DNA of 8,166 bases from JBFJWU01 sp041623475 [NCBI: bacterium] (GCA_041623475.1 JBFJWU010000138.1:1-8166); one strand, 5' to 3'; counted from the first letter of the stretch, positions 1 to 7,080 are shown. A program made the numbers and translations. The notes: a model not told the origin generated them from the sequence alone.

Positions 1-699
1 CCGGCTTGAATGGGAACCGAAGGCTTCCGCCCATCCACCTGTTGCGTAAACGACGACGTTGCCCATTTCGGCAGTCAAGCGTTCAAGCATACCTTCGACA
101 AGCGCCAGAAACCCCCAGAAAATTCCTGATTGCAGGCTTTCGACGGTTGTCCGGCCAATAATCTGTTCCGGTGGAGTCGGATCGATACGGGGCAATTTTG
201 CCGTATTCCTGAACAATGCTTCTGTCGACACATGGATGCCAGGGCTAATGGCCCCGCCGAGGTAGCTTCCATCCGGCCCAACACAGTCAAATGTGATCGC
301 AGTGCCAAAATCAACAACAATCAGCGCGTCCTGTGTCTGTTCATAAGCGGCCACGGCATTCACGATCCTGTCGGCACCAACTTCTTTTGGGTTTTCGTAA
401 CGTACTGCGATTCCTGTTCGAACGCCGGGCCCGACCACAAGTACCGGCACATCGGGAAGGAGTTCCCGACAGGCATCCTGAAACAGGTGCTCAAGCGGCG
501 GCACGACAGAACAGATTACGATACCGGACACGGCGCTGATCCCAGATGTTTTCTGGTTAATCCACTGGTACAGGGTGATGCCCAGTTCGTCAGGAGTCCA
601 GTCACGGCGACTGCTGAAACGCCCGTGTACGATCAGTTCGGTTCCGTCAAACAGGCCGCAAACGGTTTGCGTATTTCCGATGTCAACTGCCAGCAACAT
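1..699 (-). CDS. coaX: Type III pantothenate kinase, partial (3' end outside window)
   Basis: Phosphorylates pantothenate with ATP, the first step of CoA synthesis, in the cytoplasm. The reading frame is open from ATG 699 to base 1 without a stop, giving 233 codons; the family is usually about 255-260 residues, so roughly 20-25 C-terminal residues lie outside. Visible motifs are the N-terminal phosphate-binding DIGNT (residues 6-10), NPKEVGADR (103-111) with the presumed catalytic base D110, VVDFGTAITFD (128-138) with D130, and GGAISPGI (148-155). These mark the CoaX (Bvg accessory factor-like) fold, not CoaA or CoaW. The ATG was chosen because homologues begin MLLAIDIGNT. An in-frame GTG at 720 would add seven residues but lies inside birA. 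The gene starts 4 bases after the birA stop with no clear Shine-Dalgarno, so translation is probably coupled to birA. Identity is secure. Confidence 0.95.
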   Translation of the reverse strand, partial: MLLAVDIGNTQTVCGLFDGTELIVHGRFSSRRDWTPDELGITLYQWINQKTSGISAVSGIVICSVVPPLEHLFQDACRELLPDVPVLVVGPGVRTGIAVRYENPKEVGADRIVNAVAAYEQTQDALIVVDFGTAITFDCVGPDGSYLGGAISPGIHVSTEALFRNTAKLPRIDPTPPEQIIGRTTVESLQSGIFWGFLALVEGMLERLTAEMGNVVVYATGGWAEAFGSHSSR

Positions 700-703
700 A
701 CGG

Positions 704-1483
704 CTATTGTTTGTCCCCACTCACGATCGGTTGGTCCTGAAGAATCAGTTCGCCGGCGCCGATCAACACAACACGGCCATCCTGTTGGCGCAGTTTCAGC
801 TGGCCCAGGTGATTGATGCCTTCAATGTAACCCGTGAATTTTGGCGTTTCAACCCCTTGCACACTGCAAATTCGCGCTGTCGGGTGCAGTGCCCGGTTAT
901 ACCGCTGAACAAAATCCTCCATATTGCCGCCGCGGATCAAGGCAAGTTCGTGGTTCAACTGGATCCACCAGTCGTGAATCAAAGTTGATGCGGGCAAGTC
1001 AGGATTCGCAACATGATCGGCAAGGCAAGTCGCAGATTCGGCGATTTCCGCTGGTGGTCCTTCAGCAGGCCAACGAATATTTACACCGGTCCCGACAATT
1101 ACGCCAGCCGGTTGGTCGCCCTGCCAGATGCCTTCACAGAGTATTCCGGCAAGTTTCTTCAATCGGCTGTCAAGGATGTCGTTTGGCCATTTGAGGTGGA
1201 TTTGAAGGTGATCTGCAAGCACTTGTTCGAGCGCGAGACCGGCGGCCAGTGAAACCAGATGAATTTGATCGGCGCTAAGTCCCGGGGCCACGAACGTAGA
1301 CCACATTGCAGTCTTGCCAGTATCCAGCCACTGGCGTCCCAGGCGTCCCCGTCCGCCAGTCTGGCGACTGGCGACAATGGTCGTTCCGTGGGGCAGGTCC
1401 TGCAATTCCAGGCGGCGATGCAGTTCAGCCTGTGTGCTGTCCAGTTCCTCGAACTCTTGAATATGTAATTCCGGGACGATCAT
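704..1483 (-). CDS. birA: Biotin--[acetyl-CoA-carboxylase] ligase, without DNA-binding domain
   Basis: Activates biotin as biotinyl-AMP and transfers it to the lysine of a carboxyl carrier protein, such as that of acetyl-CoA carboxylase. At 259 residues it is a group I ligase: the catalytic domain starts almost at residue 1, with no N-terminal helix-turn-helix, so it should not act as the biotin repressor known from E. coli BirA. Motifs are DST (15-17), the biotinyl-AMP loop GGRGRLGR (43-50), KWPND (98-102), KKLAGIL with probable catalytic K110, and VGTGVNI (130-136). A small C-terminal SH3-like domain follows from about residue 215, with the GxL...GxxxLIGAGE pattern. Its ATG overlaps the nadC stop in ATGA (1483-1480), the upstream sequence has only a poor ribosome-binding site, and TAG at 706-704 is followed after 4 bases by coaX. 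The overlap supports ATG 1483 as the start and implies translational coupling. Confidence 0.95.
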   Translation of the reverse strand: MIVPELHIQEFEELDSTQAELHRRLELQDLPHGTTIVASRQTGGRGRLGRQWLDTGKTAMWSTFVAPGLSADQIHLVSLAAGLALEQVLADHLQIHLKWPNDILDSRLKKLAGILCEGIWQGDQPAGVIVGTGVNIRWPAEGPPAEIAESATCLADHVANPDLPASTLIHDWWIQLNHELALIRGGNMEDFVQRYNRALHPTARICSVQGVETPKFTGYIEGINHLGQLKLRQQDGRVVLIGAGELILQDQPIVSGDKQ

Positions 1484-2331
1484 TGGATAATGTCCAGGCC
1501 AATGTCCAGTGGGGCCGCTGACAGGACGGTCTGGCTGGTGCTGATGTAAATGGTTCGCGGCGGTTCGGGGATAGAAGAAATAACGTCAAACCGGATACCG
1601 CCGCTGAATTCCAATGTAATATCGTCTGATATTGCGTTCCAGAATTTCGGCCAGTCCGCTATTATCTGGTTGTCGATCAGTAGATGAGTCGCGCCGGCGT
1701 CGATCGCCTGTTCAGCCGCATCGAGCGATTCCACTTCACAAATCAGGTATAAACCCGGGAATGCGTTTTTGGCGGCAATTACGGCCGCACCGACATTCTG
1801 GTGCATCGCCAGGTGGTTATCCTTGATCATGATCGCGGCGGCCAAATTATACCTGTGGTTGCATCCACCTCCGTCGGCTACGGCTCGTCGTTCCCAGGCA
1901 CGCAGTCCCGGGTGGGTCTTGCGAGTATCCAGGATCCGGATCCGATCGGGAAGTTCAGATACCCAGCGACGAGTTTCAGTTGCGATCCCGCAAAGGATCT
2001 GCAGTCCATTCAATAACGTTCGTTCCAGCCCCAGCAAATGGCGGGCGTTGCCACCGATCGCAGCAATGGGCTGGCCTGTTGTGACAACCTCGCCGTTCTT
2101 GCAGTAGATTTCGGTTTCCAGATCCAGGTCAAGGGCCCGGATCAGCCCGGGCAACAACTCAATGGCAGTCAGAACGCCGTCATGTCTGAATCGCAGATGA
2201 CCGGACATCCTGGCATCGGCCGAAATGGTTGCCAGGGACGTTGCGTCACCGGTTCCGATATCCGCGCGATATTCGTTGACAAACAGATCCAAAGTCGGAT
2301 CGGATTCATTGACCAGTAATCCAATGGCCAT
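1480..2331 (-). CDS. nadC: Nicotinate-nucleotide pyrophosphorylase (carboxylating), quinolinate phosphoribosyltransferase
   Basis: Converts quinolinate and PRPP to nicotinate mononucleotide, CO2 and pyrophosphate, in de novo NAD synthesis. The 283-residue length is normal. Motifs in order are DIGTGD (24-29), ERTLLN (103-108), GIAT (115-118), DTRKTHPGLR (135-144), GGGCNHR (154-160), IKDNH (169-173), EVES (199-202), LIDN (218-221) and EFSGGI (241-246). R104, R137, K138, H159, R160, K170, E199 and D220 fit the known active-site set of the family. The N-terminal AEDIG pattern is RADIG here, a small departure. ATG 2331 is the first ATG, GTG or TTG after the in-frame TGA that ends valS, and leaves a short N-terminus before the conserved block, so it is preferred. 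A weak GGGA lies 4 bases upstream. The 3' end overlaps birA. No nadA or nadB partner is visible in the window. Confidence 0.96.
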   Translation of the reverse strand: MAIGLLVNESDPTLDLFVNEYRADIGTGDATSLATISADARMSGHLRFRHDGVLTAIELLPGLIRALDLDLETEIYCKNGEVVTTGQPIAAIGGNARHLLGLERTLLNGLQILCGIATETRRWVSELPDRIRILDTRKTHPGLRAWERRAVADGGGCNHRYNLAAAIMIKDNHLAMHQNVGAAVIAAKNAFPGLYLICEVESLDAAEQAIDAGATHLLIDNQIIADWPKFWNAISDDITLEFSGGIRFDVISSIPEPPRTIYISTSQTVLSAAPLDIGLDIIQ

Positions 2332-2391
2332 CAGGTCCCGACGATACAGAATCGGCTGACCGACCTGCGGGGGGGCGAATGTCCAGCCAAG

Positions 2392-5037
2392 TCAGACAAA
2401 GCGTCGCAGCTCATCCAGGTGTGACATGGATTTGTCAACCAGGTCCTGCAATTCAGATTGTCGTGCGCGTTCCTTGGCAACCACTTCTGCCGGAGCCTTG
2501 TCGACGAATCCCTGATTGGATAATTTCCCATTTACCTTGCCCAGGTCAGCCTCTGCCGCCTTCAGCTGTTTCTCGACGCGTTCAAGTTCTGACTCAATGT
2601 CGACCAGGCCGTGAAGCGGAACCCAAATCTGGAATTCTGCGGACGAAACACGGGCTCCGTAGATTGTTGGATCCGGTTCCACCAGCAATTTGTCGACCTT
2701 GGCAAGGGACGTAAACAGTGGCAGCCATTCAGGGGATACCAGAGTTGAGTCTTCCGCCACATTCAGGGCGACGTCCAGTGGCTTGCCCGGTGGTAACCCG
2801 TTTTCCGCGCGAATGTTGCGAACGCTCCGAACCGATTGATAAAGAATATCGAATTCGGCGATCAGCCCATCGTCACCAGCAAATGCAGATCCGGATGGGA
2901 ACGACTGCAAAGCAACCGGAGATTTGCCGGAACCCGGTAATGCGGCCGACAGTTCTTCCGTCAAGAAAGGCATCGCCGGGTGTGCAAGTCGCAGGAGTTC
3001 GCGAAACGCGTATACGAGCGTAGCGTGGGTTTCGCGGCGAAGCTCTTCGGATTCATCGGCCAGCGTCTTGCTTCCCTCGATGTACCAGTCACAAAAACGG
3101 TTCCAGGCCAGATCATAGACGGTCTGGGCGTAATCATTGAATGCAAAGTTTTCGAGCTGGTTGGATGCTTTGCCGGATGCGGCACGAATTTCAGCCCAGA
3201 TCCAACGGTTAAACGGATGACTTGGCTCGACGGGAACGACTTCTTCATCACCGACTGTGCGCAACACGAATCGTCCGGCATTCCAAAGCTTGTTTGCAAA
3301 ATGCCGATATCCTTCGATTCGGTTTGTATTTAGACGAATGTCTCGTCCCAAAGTTGTCATCGCTGTCAACGTAAATCGCAGAGCATCAGCGCCGTACTGG
3401 TCTATCAGCTCAAGGGGGTCGATAACATTACCCTTGGTCTTGCTCATCTTTTCGCCATCTTCGTCCCGAACAATGGCGTGCAGGACCACATTGGAAAATG
3501 GGACTTTACCTGTGAAATGGACACCCATCATCATCATCCGTGCAACCCAGAAAAAGAGGATATCGAACCCGGTGACAAGGGTCGAGGTCGGGTACCATTT
3601 GTCGAGTTCTGGCGTCTGGTCCGGCCAGCCCAGTGTGCTCATCGGCCACAAACCGCTGGAAAACCAGGTGTCCAGAACGTCCGTGTCCTGTTCATACAGG
3701 CCACGGCATTCCGGGCACGATTCAGGATCTTCGCGGTGGGCCTGCTGGTGGCCACATGATTGGCAGGTCCATACAGGGATTCTGTGACCCCACCAGATCT
3801 GCCTTGAGATACACCAATCGCGAATGTTTTCCAGCCATTGGCGAAAGACTTTTTCCCATTGGTCTGGCTGGAATTCAGTTTCTTTGTTGTCGACGCGTTC
3901 CAGTACGGCCTGTGCCAATGGTTCTGTTTTGACAAACCACTGGTCAGATAGAAATGGTTCGACGATTGTCTGGCACCGGTAACAGTGGCCAACCGCGTGT
4001 CGCAGCGTCTCGGTTTCTCCGCGAAGGCCTTTGGATCCCAGCAATTCCAGTACTTTCTTTCGAGCCGCAAACCTGTCAAGTCCCGACAGTTCCCCGAACC
4101 CGTCAACGATCGTCGCATTTTCGTCAAGAACTGAAATCAATGGAAGGTCGTGTCGGCTGCCGATTTCGTTGTCATTGAAATCGTGTCCCGGAGTGACTTT
4201 CAGCACGCCTGTCCCGTACTCCGGGTCTACGTGGTCATCGGCGATAACCGGGATTTCCCGATCAACAATCGGCAGTACCAAGGTTGTCCCGATCAGGTGT
4301 TTGTAACGATCATCATCGGGGTGCACGGCGACGGCTGTATCACCAAGCATTGTTTCTGGTCGTGTTGTGGCAACCGTCAATGTCATCGATCCGTCGGGAA
4401 CGGGGTAATGCAGTTCGTATAATCCGCCGTCGATTTCTTCCATTTCGACTTCCAGGTCGCTCAGTGCCGTCTTGCAGGACGGGCACCAGTTGACCAGGTA
4501 CGTTCCCCGATAAATTAAACCTTGTTCATACAGCTGCACGAAAGCCTCGCGCACCGCTCGACTGGAATGGACATCCATTGTGAACCGAAGTCGGTCCCAG
4601 TCACAGCTTGCGCCCAGACGTCGCAGTTGGCCGACGATCTGGTTGCCACTTTGCTCTTTCCAGCGCCAGACTTCTTCCAGAAATGCATCACGGCCGATTT
4701 CCAGTCGCTCTTTTCCCTGTTTTCGAAGATTGCGCTCGACAACCGTTTGCGTGGCGATCCCGGCGTGGTCGATACCGGGCTGCCACAGTACGGATTGACC
4801 GCGCATTCTGTGGTATCGAATCAAGACATCCTGGATAGTGCTGTTCAAGGCGTGCCCCATGTGCAGGGCACCTGTGACATTCGGTGGTGGCAGGATTATG
4901 CAGAATGGGTCGCCGGCTTCAATGCGGGCGACTGAATCGAACACACCTTGCTGATGCCAGGTGTCCAGCCAGGATGGCTCGATTTCAGAAGGTTCGTACG
5001 CGCCGTCAAGGACGCGGGTTCTATGATCCACGATCAT
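2392..5037 (-). CDS. valS: Valyl-tRNA synthetase
   Basis: Charges tRNA-Val with valine and edits mischarged threonine. The 881 residues match the family's usual length. The class I signature PPPNVTGALHMGH ends in HMGH at 59-62, and the second signature is KMSKT (530-534) where KMSKS is usual, a conservative change. The editing domain shows TTRPETMLGDTAV (224-236) and YGTGVLKVTPGHDFND (274-289). Cysteine pairs at 185/188, 352/355, 425/428 and 441/444 look like intact zinc knuckles. WWGHRIPVW (415-423) and DTDVLDTWFSSGLWP (451-465) are also typical. Residues from about 810 to the end form the charged C-terminal coiled coil that contacts tRNA in bacterial ValRS. The start is uncertain by two codons: GGGGA (5042-5038) abuts ATG 5037 directly, but lies a favourable 6 bases before an in-frame GTG at 5031. 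The gene sits 65 bases after the response regulator and 60 before nadC. Confidence 0.97.
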   Translation of the reverse strand: MIVDHRTRVLDGAYEPSEIEPSWLDTWHQQGVFDSVARIEAGDPFCIILPPPNVTGALHMGHALNSTIQDVLIRYHRMRGQSVLWQPGIDHAGIATQTVVERNLRKQGKERLEIGRDAFLEEVWRWKEQSGNQIVGQLRRLGASCDWDRLRFTMDVHSSRAVREAFVQLYEQGLIYRGTYLVNWCPSCKTALSDLEVEMEEIDGGLYELHYPVPDGSMTLTVATTRPETMLGDTAVAVHPDDDRYKHLIGTTLVLPIVDREIPVIADDHVDPEYGTGVLKVTPGHDFNDNEIGSRHDLPLISVLDENATIVDGFGELSGLDRFAARKKVLELLGSKGLRGETETLRHAVGHCYRCQTIVEPFLSDQWFVKTEPLAQAVLERVDNKETEFQPDQWEKVFRQWLENIRDWCISRQIWWGHRIPVWTCQSCGHQQAHREDPESCPECRGLYEQDTDVLDTWFSSGLWPMSTLGWPDQTPELDKWYPTSTLVTGFDILFFWVARMMMMGVHFTGKVPFSNVVLHAIVRDEDGEKMSKTKGNVIDPLELIDQYGADALRFTLTAMTTLGRDIRLNTNRIEGYRHFANKLWNAGRFVLRTVGDEEVVPVEPSHPFNRWIWAEIRAASGKASNQLENFAFNDYAQTVYDLAWNRFCDWYIEGSKTLADESEELRRETHATLVYAFRELLRLAHPAMPFLTEELSAALPGSGKSPVALQSFPSGSAFAGDDGLIAEFDILYQSVRSVRNIRAENGLPPGKPLDVALNVAEDSTLVSPEWLPLFTSLAKVDKLLVEPDPTIYGARVSSAEFQIWVPLHGLVDIESELERVEKQLKAAEADLGKVNGKLSNQGFVDKAPAEVVAKERARQSELQDLVDKSMSHLDELRRFV

Positions 5038-5042
5038 TCCCC
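5038..5042 (-). promoter_or_regulatory. valS: Ribosome-binding site that questions the valS start
   Basis: The minus strand reads GGGGA directly followed by ATG ATC GTG. With zero spacing to the ATG and 6 bases to the GTG, the normal spacing rule favours GTG 5031 (879 residues) over ATG 5037 (881). Either way the conserved part of ValRS is unaffected. Confidence 0.4.
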
Positions 5043-5051
5043 GGTAAGTGG

Positions 5052-5080
5052 GTCTGTCCAGGCCGGAAGCCAGGACAGAC
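5052..5080 (-). promoter_or_regulatory. Stem-loop between response regulator and valS
   Basis: GTCTGTCC (5052-5059) pairs perfectly with GGACAGAC (5073-5080). Inside, after one A.A mismatch, GGC (5061-5063) pairs with GCC (5069-5071) around a 5-base loop. In minus-strand RNA it ends 14 bases before ATG 5037, just ahead of the GGGGA ribosome-binding site. No U-run follows, so it is not a standard Rho-independent terminator. It could separate the expression of the two genes by pausing, by an RNA end or by affecting initiation. The structure is seen; the role is inferred. Confidence 0.55.
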
Positions 5081-5102
5081 AGATGGTCGTCCAGTTGCCG
5101 CG

Positions 5103-6998
5103 TCAGGTAAGACGCGATCGAATACTTTCGAGAACTTTTTCCAGCGCATCGGCAACTGCACGGTCAACAGCCTGGGGCAGGACCTCGTTCAGGACTGCGT
5201 TAATCCTGGCTTCAATTTCAGCAGGGTCGACAACGCCACCCGGTTCAGATTCGTCTGGATCGGCCGTGGCCACTGGCGTGTCATCTGGATGCTGCTGATC
5301 GGCATCGATGAAGTCCTCAGGTACCCCATCCTCGATTACCGAATCGTTTGCTGCTATGACATCGGATTCGCCAACGGCGCTTTCCTGAACATCGTCGTCA
5401 GCTTCCATCGCAGCGAACTGGGCAAACACATCGTCGCCACCGGCCGCTGGATCTTCGACCGGGGCGGACTCTGGCTGGGGTTCGATCGACGGTTCAGCCG
5501 GGATGTCGTCAAAATCGGAGACAGGCTCGATTTCCTCTGCAGCTTCGTACTGTGCCGCTGGGACCGAATCTGACGATTCCAGCCCGAACGCATCGGACTG
5601 AGACTCGACAGGCTCTGTTTCGATGGATTCGACCGAGTCGACACCCGCAACGGGTTCCGGCTCGGAATCATATGACATCGGGTCGGCTGACGTTTCCGCA
5701 ATCGGCCCGATATCGGATTCGTTGTTAACCGGTGCGTCGTCGAGCACGAGTTCACCTGAGTCGACGGTTCCGTCATAGCCGTCATCCGACTGGGATTCGG
5801 CGTATTCCGAATCTGCAACTGGCGGCGCCGCGCTGGTCACGTCATCGAGACCCTCGTCGTTAGCGGCAACAGACCCGCCAGGCATTTCGCTGTCACCAGG
5901 AATTCCTGCGCCAGGATCCGAAACAATGTCTGAATCGCCGAATTCGTGGGCGGTCGGTTCTGGCTCCGGCTCAAAGGACGCATCTGAGCCGTCGAAACTC
6001 TCGAAATCCTGACTGGCTGCGGGAGTCTCTTCAACCGGTTCTATTTCGTCCGCGGGTCCAAATTCTTCGAACGGTTCCAGATCTTCGACCGGCTCCAGAT
6101 CCTCAACCGCTTCAAGATCTTCTACTGGCTCCGGGGCAATGCCTCCAGTGTCGAATTCGGGCTCGGCAGCAGGTGTGTCGGTAGCGAACTCGTCTGCGGG
6201 AGCCATCGAAATTTCTTCCGTCTGGTGCGCTTCCGGGGCAACCGGGGCCTGGGCACCCTGGTCATCGTTTCCTGCAAAGCTTTCGAATTCATCCATGTCC
6301 CAGTCCGAGCCAGCATCGGCGGGCTCAGGCGAAGCCTCTGGGCCAGGTTCGCCAAATGACGTTGCTGTTGCTGGCTCGAGGTCTTCAACGGACTCCAGGT
6401 CCTCGACTGGTTCCACGCCGGTCAGGTCGTCTTCGGGCAGCGACGTAACAGTCTGCAGATCGTCAATTGCGCTCGAAGGTGGGGCAGTTGCCTCCTCTGC
6501 CGATACGTCACCAAAGTCCATGGGGTCGGCAACAGCAGGAACTGCTTCTGCCTGCGGGGGCATCTCGGCGGGTTGCGGGTCCGATTCAATTGCAGAAGGT
6601 TCAGGAGTCGCGCCGGCGTCCGGTGCCTGTGCCGACTCAATCAGGGAATTGACTTTGTCGATCAAAGCCTGGCTTTCAAAAGGTTTGGTCAAATAGTCGT
6701 TGGCACCAACCTGGTTCGCTCGTTCTTCGTCAAAAACCTCATACGTTCCAGTCAGCAGGATCACGGGAATAGACTGTAACTCGGGAGTCGCGCGAATCTT
6801 TTCGCACAGGTCGTAGCCACTGAGGCCGGGCATATTGGTATCCGCTATGACAAGGTCCGGCGGGGAGGCGGCGGCCATCTGGAAGGCTTCGTCCCCGTTG
6901 TCCGCAGACTCAAGCTCGACATCCTCGTTAGCAAAAGTAAGGCCAATGACTTTCTGGATGGTGATGCTGTCATCAGCGACAAGGATCTTGCGGGTCAT
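5103..6998 (-). CDS. Receiver-domain protein with long acidic K/R-free linker and helical C-terminal tail
   Basis: A 631-residue cytoplasmic protein. Residues 1-121 are a CheY-like receiver with all key residues: acidic pair D9/D10, phosphoacceptor D53 (IADTNMPG), T83 and K105 (TKPF). The sequence ADDSITIQKVIGLTFA and the ending GANDYLTKPFESQ place it, from memory, with response regulators common in Geobacter, Myxococcota and Acidobacteriota. Residues 122 to about 588 are a low-complexity linker rich in D, E, P, A and S, with no lysine or arginine from 116 to 597, and with VEDLE(P/A/S) hexads and four FxxF motifs. Residues 591-631 form a predicted amphipathic helical tail in which K/R reappear. 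There is no DNA-binding, kinase or enzymatic output domain, signal peptide or membrane segment, so output is probably by protein-protein contact. No histidine kinase is nearby. ATG 6998 is preferred over an in-frame ATG at 7034 because AGGAGGAG lies 6 bases before it and it begins at the conserved MTRKILVADDS. The target and phenotype are unknown. Confidence 0.9.
   Translation of the reverse strand: MTRKILVADDSITIQKVIGLTFANEDVELESADNGDEAFQMAAASPPDLVIADTNMPGLSGYDLCEKIRATPELQSIPVILLTGTYEVFDEERANQVGANDYLTKPFESQALIDKVNSLIESAQAPDAGATPEPSAIESDPQPAEMPPQAEAVPAVADPMDFGDVSAEEATAPPSSAIDDLQTVTSLPEDDLTGVEPVEDLESVEDLEPATATSFGEPGPEASPEPADAGSDWDMDEFESFAGNDDQGAQAPVAPEAHQTEEISMAPADEFATDTPAAEPEFDTGGIAPEPVEDLEAVEDLEPVEDLEPFEEFGPADEIEPVEETPAASQDFESFDGSDASFEPEPEPTAHEFGDSDIVSDPGAGIPGDSEMPGGSVAANDEGLDDVTSAAPPVADSEYAESQSDDGYDGTVDSGELVLDDAPVNNESDIGPIAETSADPMSYDSEPEPVAGVDSVESIETEPVESQSDAFGLESSDSVPAAQYEAAEEIEPVSDFDDIPAEPSIEPQPESAPVEDPAAGGDDVFAQFAAMEADDDVQESAVGESDVIAANDSVIEDGVPEDFIDADQQHPDDTPVATADPDESEPGGVVDPAEIEARINAVLNEVLPQAVDRAVADALEKVLESIRSRLT
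6027..6131 (-). repeat. Main block of 18-bp / hexapeptide repeats in the acidic linker
   Basis: Coding for residues 290-324 of the response regulator. After EP, the protein reads VEDLEA, VEDLEP, VEDLEP, FEEFGP, ADEIEP, VEETPA: six hexads of decaying similarity. The first three are close at DNA level (18-base units built on GAAGATCTGGA with third-position changes), which suggests tandem duplication by slippage followed by drift. Confidence 0.75.
6372..6413 (-). repeat. Second copy of the VEDLE hexad repeat
   Basis: Residues 196-209 of the response regulator read EP, VEDLES, VEDLEP, matching the start of the larger block about 280 bases downstream in the gene. The same module therefore occurs twice in the linker, 94 residues apart. 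Confidence 0.7.
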
Positions 6999-7004
6999 CG
7001 GATG

Positions 7005-7012
7005 CTCCTCCT
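7005..7012 (-). promoter_or_regulatory. Strong ribosome-binding site setting the response-regulator start
   Basis: AGGAGGAG on the minus strand, 6 bases before ATG 6998. It lies inside the extended reading frame that would begin at ATG 7034, which argues that the extra 12 codons are leader and not protein. Confidence 0.85.
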
Positions 7013-7025
7013 GAGCCATTCCCAG

Positions 7026-7042
7026 TGCGGTCACAAACCGCA
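7026..7042 (-). promoter_or_regulatory. Leader hairpin upstream of the response-regulator ribosome-binding site
   Basis: TGCGGT (7026-7031) and ACCGCA (7037-7042) form a perfect 6-bp stem with a 5-base loop. In the minus-strand transcript the stem ends 13 bases before the AGGAGGAG. No U-run follows. It could affect translation or RNA stability; no known riboswitch is recognised. Confidence 0.4.
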
Positions 7043-7080
7043 GTAAGATTGTGCCTTTCCAACCGTGCCAACACGATGAT

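Noticed and set aside
130-816. 228-codon plus-strand open frame opposite coaX and the birA end
   Set aside because: It is antisense to clear CoaX and BirA motifs, is Cys/His-rich and resembles no family.
5052-5080. Hairpin as a Rho-independent terminator
   Set aside because: There is no T-run on either strand after the stem; it is kept only as a stem-loop of unknown role.
4884-5573. 229-codon plus-strand open frame across the valS start and the regulator 3' end
   Set aside because: It is antisense to two well-supported genes and spans their gap, its composition is not protein-like, and it has no recognisable motif.
6139-6696. 185-codon plus-strand open frame opposite the acidic linker
   Set aside because: Its S/A/G-rich protein is the reverse complement of GAN/GAY and GCN-rich codons; the absence of stops follows from the skewed composition of the real gene. 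It has no ribosome-binding site or known domain.
6998-7034. Response-regulator start at ATG 7034
   Set aside because: The 12 extra codons contain the strong AGGAGGAG that serves ATG 6998, and the receiver family starts at the later Met.
7046-7072. Sigma-54-like TGGCACG on the minus strand before the response regulator
   Set aside because: TGGCAC is present, but no GC falls at the required -12 spacing, so the -24/-12 pair is incomplete.
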